Shown here piece by piece: positions 6,038 through 11,098 of a stretch of DNA of 11,098 nt. Within the stretch, counting starts at the first letter, position 1; the number at the start of each line of letters is the position of its first letter. The position numbers and the translations under genes are program-made. The notes under the pieces are model-generated. The model had not been told where the DNA came from, did not search any database, and saw only the letters and a list, made by a program, of their open reading frames with translations. Source of the DNA: Caldifarciminota bacterium (GTDB lineage Bacteria; Hydrothermota; Hydrothermia; B15-G9; WFZT01); NCBI GenBank assembly GCA_026986655.1, contig JALSOD010000163.1:1-11098 (forward strand), read 5' to 3'.

Positions 6038-6153
6038 ACCTCTTCTCGTGTTTTGAAAAACTAACCTTAAAAAAGCCAAAATCCTCATTGATTAAGGGAG
6101 ATAAAGGAGAGAGATCCATCTTCTCACTTTTCAAGGATTTGTAGGATGAAAGT
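6038..6153. other. AT-rich spacer between the DUF190 gene and the thiD promoter
   Basis: I see no gene and no convincing terminator. CTCTTCTCG occurs at 5958-5966 and again at 6040-6048. A purine-rich stretch lies around 6094-6116. I looked for a TPP riboswitch upstream of thiD and found none of its conserved elements. Confidence 0.5.
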
Positions 6154-6182
6154 TTGATAATTCTTTATCAGGTCATTAATCT
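6154..6182 (+). promoter_or_regulatory. Probable promoter of the thiD-lipoprotein-M23-lysA operon
   Basis: TTGATA (6154-6159, 5 of 6), a 17-base spacer, then TAATCT (6177-6182, keeping the key T1, A2 and T6). The predicted start near 6189 leaves a leader of about 22 bases holding the thiD ribosome site. The -35 TTG is also in frame with thiD and mimics a start codon. Confidence 0.5.
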
Positions 6183-6210
6183 AAGACTCAGTCGAAAAGG
6201 AGTGGTGAAG

Positions 6211-7041
6211 ATGAAGATTCCATCTGTTTTAACAATAGCCGGTTCGGACAGTGGAGGGGGGGCCGGGATACAGGCAGATTTGAAGACGTACACGGCTTTA
6301 GGTGTGTTTGGAATGAGTGCTATTACATCCCTTACAGCCCAGAATACTACCGGAGTTTATGGCATATTCAACGTTGATCCTGAGTTTGTTGCTAAACAGA
6401 TTGACGTAATCTTCGAAGACTTCAACATCGACGTGGTAAAAACAGGTATGCTCTCAAATTCGGAGATTATCAAAGCTGTGGTGAAGAGCCTAAAGAAATG
6501 GAAAATAGAAATGATTGTGGTCGATCCGGTGATGAGGGCTAAAGGAGGTGACCCTTTGCTTTTGCCCGACGCAACTGAAACGTTGATCTCGGAATTCCTG
6601 CCAATGGCTTACGTTGTAACCCCGAATGTTCCAGAGGCCGAAGTTTTATCAGGTATGAAAATAAAAACGAATGAAGATATGCTCGAGGCGGCTAAGAAAA
6701 TTCGCGCCCTCGGCCCAAAGTATGTTTTAATGAAAGGTGGACATCTGGAGGAGGATGAGTTTGCTATTGATTATCTGTACACCGGAGAGGATTTCTTTGA
6801 GTTTAAGTCTGAAAGATTTCACACAAAAAATACCCATGGAACAGGATGTACGTATGCATCTGCAATTGCGGCTTATCTTGCAAAAGGGAATGATATCGTT
6901 GATGCAGTAAAACTTGCAAAAGTCTTTGTCACCGGAGGGGTTAAATACGGACTTGAACATGGAAAGGGACATGGACCGGTAAACCACGAGTGGATGGTAC
7001 TTGGGTTAGAATCGCCCCAGGTAGAGGTAAGAAAATTATGA
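6211..7041 (+). CDS. thiD: Hydroxymethylpyrimidine/phosphomethylpyrimidine kinase
   Basis: 276 residues from the ATG at 6211. It phosphorylates HMP and then HMP-phosphate to give HMP-diphosphate, the pyrimidine half of thiamin. Marks are the N-terminal IAGSDSGGGAGIQADLKT substrate/glycine-rich stretch, VVDPVMRAKGG, VTPNVPEAEVL, VLMKGGH, and THGTGCT with the ribokinase-fold anion-hole motif and Cys213. The frame is open upstream to a TTG at 6154, but AAGGAG (6197-6202) lies 8 bases before the ATG at 6211 and the family N-terminus begins right there, so I use 6211. No thiE domain is fused. The TGA overlaps the next ATG (ATGA). Its product feeds thiamin diphosphate, the cofactor of the transketolase half encoded in the same window, although the two genes are not co-transcribed. 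Confidence 0.95.
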   Translation: MKIPSVLTIAGSDSGGGAGIQADLKTYTALGVFGMSAITSLTAQNTTGVYGIFNVDPEFVAKQIDVIFEDFNIDVVKTGMLSNSEIIKAVVKSLKKWKIEMIVVDPVMRAKGGDPLLLPDATETLISEFLPMAYVVTPNVPEAEVLSGMKIKTNEDMLEAAKKIRALGPKYVLMKGGHLEEDEFAIDYLYTGEDFFEFKSERFHTKNTHGTGCTYASAIAAYLAKGNDIVDAVKLAKVFVTGGVKYGLEHGKGHGPVNHEWMVLGLESPQVEVRKL

Positions 7042-7829
7042 TGATGACTCCAATTATCTTGGCTCTATTGATCGGTTTAAATCCTATTGCAGGTTGCAAT
7101 GGGTATACTGCTTACAAAACGGATAGCAGTATCATCGTAAAAAATCCTCGTGAGTCAAAGATCACTGAGCTAAAATTCCATGACGAGAATGTTCCCAAAA
7201 TTAGATTAACAGGGAAAGGGCGTCTTGTTGCATTCTATCCTGCCACGTATGAACTCTCCGTTATCGATCCTGGCAATAAAAAAGTTCTTGAATTTTATCC
7301 GGACAAAAATTGGTTTGAGCTTGAGTCATATTCCGCATTCGATGCAATGGGTGACCTGATCGCGGTTGCCTACTTTATGCACGGAAAGATCCACTTTGTA
7401 GCATTCAAAAACCTGAAGAAATCCATTGACAAAATCTATCCATCACTCTACCCGGCAGGTTTGTGGATCAGAGATGGAAAAATATTCCTGAGACTTTACA
7501 AAGTTAATAATAATACCGTATCCGAGGACTTTGTAATTTTACCGGAAAATGGTAAGAAGTGGAACATCTCACGGGTGATTGCGATGGACTACGATGGTAA
7601 AACGCTTGTTTTTGCGACAAAGAGAAAGATTTTTCTAATCAAAAATGGTAAGATGGAGGTACAAAATGCCAGAGGAATCATCCTTGATGTGAAATTGTCC
7701 AAAGGTACCCCTCAAATGCTGGTGGATATTACTCAACATGGGGCAATAATGATACAAAGAGGTGAAAACTTGGTCCCCATAATCAGACCAATGAGAAAAT
7801 TTTCAGGATGTGGGGAACAAGGAGGTTAA
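7038..7829 (+). CDS. Putative lipoprotein, unknown function, possibly beta-propeller
   Basis: 263 residues from the ATG at 7038, which overlaps the thiD stop and has AGAGGT (7023-7028) upstream. Three ATG codons in a row start it (MMMTPIILALLIGLNPIAGC). IAGC fits a lipobox with Cys20 as the lipidated residue, but there is no basic residue in the n-region. Starting instead at the in-frame ATG at 6990 adds RGKK before the hydrophobic core at the cost of a 52-base overlap with thiD. The body has repeated short strand units with DG/NG turns (AMGDLIAVAY, IRDGKIFLRLY, DYDGKTLVFATKRKIFLIKNG), which suggests a propeller-like beta fold; this is inference from pattern only. It is followed after one base by the M23-like gene, so it may serve the same envelope process. 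I recognise no named family. Confidence 0.65.
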   Translation: MMMTPIILALLIGLNPIAGCNGYTAYKTDSSIIVKNPRESKITELKFHDENVPKIRLTGKGRLVAFYPATYELSVIDPGNKKVLEFYPDKNWFELESYSAFDAMGDLIAVAYFMHGKIHFVAFKNLKKSIDKIYPSLYPAGLWIRDGKIFLRLYKVNNNTVSEDFVILPENGKKWNISRVIAMDYDGKTLVFATKRKIFLIKNGKMEVQNARGIILDVKLSKGTPQMLVDITQHGAIMIQRGENLVPIIRPMRKFSGCGEQGG

Positions 7830-7830
7830 G

Positions 7831-9804
7831 ATGCTTTTAAAATTCATCATTGGTCTTTTAATTTCTTATCAATGGCCTATAACTCCTTTCAACCAGCAGC
7901 ACAATATTTCTGGTACGTTTGGTGAGTTTCGTTATGGGCCGCCCATTCATTTTCACAAGGCCGTTGATATTCCAGCGTCTGAAGGCACACCAGTCTACGC
8001 AGTCGAGGGCGGCGTAGTATTATGGATTGGCTCAGGGTTCAATGGTGGAATCAGGGTTGGAAGATTTGCCTATGTACATGTTGTTCCCCGCTCTGACCTC
8101 CAGCTTGGAGATACTGTAACGCAGTGGGAAGTTGTTGGATATATAAACTCGGCCTACCATGTACATTTCAAAGATGGCGACGGTGCCTCTTCCTATCCCC
8201 TTGTTAACCCCTTACTTCAGGGGAATCTATCCCCATTCGAAGATCCATGGGGAACAAATGTTTACAGCGTTACATTTTTTAGCCATTATCTGGGAAACTG
8301 TATGAATCCCGACAGTTTATTCGGTCAGGTTGACATCGTGGCAGGTGCACTTGATACAACAGGATCAGGTACGATTGGTAGCAACAACGGTGTTTTCCAG
8401 ATTTTTTACACACTGTTCTCATCTGATACGGATAGCATTATTGTTGGACCACACAGGCTTGTACAATTTGTGCATCTTCCGTCCACACCGGTTGATGAGG
8501 TCTATTACGCTCCCTGGTCGAACAACCAAAATCATTACTATATTGTGACAAATTCAACTGTCAAGGCGAGAGGAAGTCTTGATCTGAAGCACATACCGGA
8601 GGGAGATTATGCCCTTGCTGTCTACGCATCTGATACAAGAGATAACTGGGATACAAATTTTGTAAATATTCACGTTGTTCCGACGGATACAACTCCTCCA
8701 GCGGTTCCCAGGCTCAAGGTACTTAAACTGCTTCCCGATGGACGTGCTTATTTAAGATGGAAACCTGATACATCGCATGACCTTGCAGGATATAAAGTTT
8801 ACATCAAGTTTGGAAATTCGAGATGGGTTGAATGGGCCAATGTTGGACCTTCGGATTCGAGTTTCACAACTTCAAGGACTTTGACTCAAAACTGGAATTT
8901 CTATTTTAGAGTCATAGCCTACGACAATCAGGGGAATTTGAGCTACCCATCCACTATTTTCGTTATCAGAAGGACAGATTCACCTGATAAAGTTTTAATC
9001 GTCGATGGAATTGAGAATGAGATGGGACATGATTATTTCAGCCGATATTTAGAGGGTCTTGAAAATATTACTGTTGAAACAATTTCAGAGAGTGCCATAT
9101 CGGAAACAAATTTCAGAGATTACGAACTCGTAATAGTGAGTAAGGGCATGGATTCAACGGCACTGGACACCACAACCCTTCTCGAATACTTAAATGCCGG
9201 TGGCCACATTTTTATAAACGGTGGAAAGATAGCAAAAATTTTAAACTCTACGACTTTCCTTGACCTTTCTGGTGTAAGATTTCTCCAGGATTCTTCCGGA
9301 ATTGATACCGTTGTTTCAAAACCATGTGGTCCTTTTTACGATCTAACAGCTGTGATCTCTACCGGGAAGGAGTCAAATGTTATAGATACGGTCAGCGGCT
9401 CCTTTGGTGTGTTCTCATTCAAAGGAGACGGATATGCAGGAGTTTTAAATAGAGATACGAGTGTAATTTTCTTTTCATTCTCGATAGATCACGCGGAAGA
9501 TAGCCTTTTTACCATTCAGGTTTTACGTGACATATACACAGTTTTTGGACTTACATCGGTTAGCGAATCATACAGCTCGATAGATCGTGGAATTTCGGTC
9601 TCATACTCTTTTGATGGGTCCTTATTCCTCAATGGGATAAAACATGATGAGAAACTCGGTATTTTTAACCCTGCGGGTAGAAGAGTATTTTTCTCAGCTA
9701 TTCATCCATACACGAAAAGAATCAAAATTGGGAGGCTACCGTCTGGTGTATATTTTATCAAAATCGGGAATAAGCAGGTTTTCAAAATTATGGTGGTGAG
9801 ATGA
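7831..9804 (+). CDS. Secreted M23 peptidase-like multidomain protein with C-terminal sorting-type tail
   Basis: 657 residues from the ATG at 7831, chosen because AAGGAGGT (7819-7826) lies 4 bases upstream; the GTG at 7810 would overlap that site. Order: a short signal peptide (MLLKFIIGLLIS); an M23/LytM-type domain at about 25-125 with H42-x3-D46 (HKAVD) and H110-V-H112, so both zinc motifs are intact; a beta-rich linker with several Asp/Thr/Ser stretches; a fibronectin type III-like domain at about 288-383; an alpha/beta domain from 386 starting KVLIVDG and including LLEYLNAGGHIFINGG, reminiscent of glutamine-amidotransferase-like folds; and a C-terminal tail at about 590-657 with GIFNPAGRRVF and LPSGVYFIKI, as in por-secretion (type IX-like) sorting domains. 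It probably cleaves peptidoglycan or other peptides outside the cell or at its surface. The middle alpha/beta assignment is tentative. Confidence 0.82.
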   Translation: MLLKFIIGLLISYQWPITPFNQQHNISGTFGEFRYGPPIHFHKAVDIPASEGTPVYAVEGGVVLWIGSGFNGGIRVGRFAYVHVVPRSDLQLGDTVTQWEVVGYINSAYHVHFKDGDGASSYPLVNPLLQGNLSPFEDPWGTNVYSVTFFSHYLGNCMNPDSLFGQVDIVAGALDTTGSGTIGSNNGVFQIFYTLFSSDTDSIIVGPHRLVQFVHLPSTPVDEVYYAPWSNNQNHYYIVTNSTVKARGSLDLKHIPEGDYALAVYASDTRDNWDTNFVNIHVVPTDTTPPAVPRLKVLKLLPDGRAYLRWKPDTSHDLAGYKVYIKFGNSRWVEWANVGPSDSSFTTSRTLTQNWNFYFRVIAYDNQGNLSYPSTIFVIRRTDSPDKVLIVDGIENEMGHDYFSRYLEGLENITVETISESAISETNFRDYELVIVSKGMDSTALDTTTLLEYLNAGGHIFINGGKIAKILNSTTFLDLSGVRFLQDSSGIDTVVSKPCGPFYDLTAVISTGKESNVIDTVSGSFGVFSFKGDGYAGVLNRDTSVIFFSFSIDHAEDSLFTIQVLRDIYTVFGLTSVSESYSSIDRGISVSYSFDGSLFLNGIKHDEKLGIFNPAGRRVFFSAIHPYTKRIKIGRLPSGVYFIKIGNKQVFKIMVVR

Positions 9805-9805
9805 G

Positions 9806-11017
9806 ATGTTTGTGTGGAGAAATGGAGAACTTTTCTGCGAAAATGTGAAGGTCTCAGATATTGCTAAACATTTTGACACTCCACTCTACGTTTACAGCAA
9901 AGCCGAGATTCTCAAAAGAATTGGTCAGATTAAAAGTGTCTTTGGGGATACTCCTCACCTCATAGCGTATTCATTGAAAGCAAACAACAACCCTCACATT
10001 CTTCGAATTATAAGAGAAAGTGGGCTTGGAGCCGATACCGTTTCTGGCGGTGAAGTAAAATTGGCACTTGAAACTGGTTTTCTTCCATCTAAGGTGGTAT
10101 TTGCGGGTGTAGGTAAGAGAGAGGACGAAATAGAACTTGCAATAGAGCGGGGAATAAAACTCCTGAACATTGAGTCCGAAGAGGAGCTAAATGTTGTAGA
10201 AAATATTGCCGGGAGAGTGAGAAAGAAAATTCACGTAGCTTTGAGAATCAATCCGGATGTATCTCCCAAAACTATTGACAAAATTGCCACTGCAAAGAAA
10301 ACAAGTAAGTTTGGAATTGATCTGGAGAAAGCAGAGAAAATCTTAAAAACTTTTACGAGCAGATGGGTGACAATTACCGGTCTACATGTCCATATAGGTT
10401 CACAGATTTTTGAATGGGAGCCTTACATGGAGGCTGTAAAGAAGGTAGAGCATCTCTTCTCTTTGAGAGAATTTTCCACCTTTGATGTTGGCGGAGGATT
10501 TGGTGTCGATTACGAGGGTATAGGACGCGAGTTTGACTTTTCAGGTTTTAAAATAAACGTTTTGAAATACCTTAAAAATTATGTGGAAGAGGTGATTACT
10601 GAGCCTGGAAGGTTCATTATCGCAAAGGCGGGAATTCTTGTAACAAAAGTACTGTACAGAAAAAGAGACTTTATCATCGTAGATGCCGGGATGAACGATT
10701 TTTCGCGCCCCGCCTACTATGGAGCAAGACACAGAATTGTTAATGTTGTGAAAAGAAGTGGGGACATTGGAATGTTTTCTGTTGGTGGCCCTGTCTGTGA
10801 GTCAACCGATGTTTTTGGAAGAAATTTTGAGCTTGAGTTACCAGAGAGAGGAGATTTCCTTGCCATAATGGATACAGGGGCCTATGGAATGACCATGGCA
10901 TCGAATTACAACGCAAGACCAAGGCCTGCAGAAGTACTCTGTGATGGGAACAGATATACTCTTATCAGAAAACGTGAGGATTTAAACGAGATACTGTGGA
11001 GAGGAATACCTGATTAG
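9806..11017 (+). CDS. lysA: Diaminopimelate decarboxylase
   Basis: 403 residues, usual length. This is a PLP enzyme of alanine racemase fold type III that converts meso-diaminopimelate to lysine, the last step of the DAP pathway, in the cytoplasm. Lys58 in AYSLKANNN carries PLP. H196 in GLHVHIGSQ stacks on the ring. GGGFG (229-233) and EPGR (266-269) bind the phosphate. CEST (331-334) is the motif supplied by the second subunit of the dimer, and GAYGMTMASNYN lies near the end. The stretch TIDKIATAKKTSKFGID replaces the more common THPYIATG-type loop but keeps KFGI. The ATG lies one base after the previous stop, with a weak GGTGAG ribosome site (9795-9800). It is the last gene of the thiD operon in this window; no dap gene is visible in the remaining 81 bases. 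Confidence 0.95.
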   Translation: MFVWRNGELFCENVKVSDIAKHFDTPLYVYSKAEILKRIGQIKSVFGDTPHLIAYSLKANNNPHILRIIRESGLGADTVSGGEVKLALETGFLPSKVVFAGVGKREDEIELAIERGIKLLNIESEEELNVVENIAGRVRKKIHVALRINPDVSPKTIDKIATAKKTSKFGIDLEKAEKILKTFTSRWVTITGLHVHIGSQIFEWEPYMEAVKKVEHLFSLREFSTFDVGGGFGVDYEGIGREFDFSGFKINVLKYLKNYVEEVITEPGRFIIAKAGILVTKVLYRKRDFIIVDAGMNDFSRPAYYGARHRIVNVVKRSGDIGMFSVGGPVCESTDVFGRNFELELPERGDFLAIMDTGAYGMTMASNYNARPRPAEVLCDGNRYTLIRKREDLNEILWRGIPD

Positions 11018-11098
11018 AGTAAAGTTTGACCCCCGAAGTTCTGGGTTACTTATTTTATCGGGTTCAGAGGTTGGGAAATCTTGACCTTTAAATCACGC
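11018..11098. other. Downstream of lysA to window end
   Basis: 81 bases without a supported gene. TTGACC occurs twice (11026-11031 and near the window end). An ACCC/GGGT inverted repeat around 11029-11046 is followed by T-rich sequence but is too short to call a terminator. Confidence 0.4.

Noticed and set aside
5958..6048. Terminator or repeat element after the DUF190 gene
   Set aside because: The CTTCTC/GAGAAG pairing spans a loop of more than 20 bases without a T-run, and CTCTTCTCG occurs only twice. That is not enough to call an element.
5528..6088. 186-codon minus-strand frame opposite the end of crcB and the DUF190 gene
   Set aside because: It lies antisense to well-supported genes with family motifs. 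Its own translation is Ser/Ile/Phe-rich with no recognisable motif and no good ribosome site.
6100..6210. TPP riboswitch upstream of thiD
   Set aside because: Neither the CUGAGA-type nor the ACCUGAU-type conserved core is visible, and the predicted leader is only about 22 bases.
11026..11050. Promoter or terminator just after lysA
   Set aside because: TTGACC has no good -10 box at 16-18 bases, and the ACCC/GGGT stem is only 4 bp.
1..11098. Mobile element, phage, CRISPR or defence island
   Set aside because: There are no transposase, integrase or recombinase motifs, no regularly spaced repeats and no terminal inverted repeats. The genes are ordinary metabolic and envelope genes.

Overview
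The window looks like chromosomal housekeeping DNA from an AT-rich, Gram-negative bacterium. Outer-membrane-type beta proteins, a lipoprotein signal and a secreted protein with a por-secretion-like C-terminal tail indicate two membranes. The Lys/Glu/Ile-rich proteins, a fully G:C tRNA acceptor stem, a CCA-less tRNA gene and the T9SS-like tail fit a thermophilic member of the FCB group or a candidate phylum such as WOR-3/Hydrothermae. That placement is inference. I see no phage, IS element, CRISPR array or toxin-antitoxin locus.

Left part (1-2003). The 3' end of an outer-membrane beta-barrel gene (+) converges on a minus-strand series. Read in the direction of transcription, that series ends with tRNA-Lys(CUU), a small cupin and a secreted hypothetical protein.

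Pyrimidine block (2026-5060, minus). pyrB (aspartate carbamoyltransferase), pyrC (dihydroorotase) and the N-terminal half of a split transketolase overlap one another, so they are almost certainly one operon. The C-terminal transketolase half is not next door. The tRNA begins 22 bases after the transketolase stop and has its own good promoter inside the end of that gene.

Divergent region and fluoride pair (5061-5957). Two strong sigma-70-type promoters fire in opposite directions, and each -10 box lies only 9-10 bases before an ATG. The predicted pyrB and crcB mRNAs therefore have 5' leaders of about 3-4 bases. crcB (fluoride channel) is coupled to a DUF190 gene.

Right part (6154-11017, plus). 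A promoter and Shine-Dalgarno site lead into a tight four-gene operon: thiD (thiamin pyrimidine kinase), a putative lipoprotein, a secreted M23 peptidase-like multidomain protein and lysA (diaminopimelate decarboxylase). The gene junctions are an ATGA overlap and two 1-base gaps.

The most notable signals are in expression design: near-leaderless divergent transcripts, TTG 'start codons' that are really -35 boxes, a tRNA promoter embedded in a coding end, and a cupin gene without a Shine-Dalgarno site starting 13 bases after a tRNA. I found no convincing new defence or mobile system.
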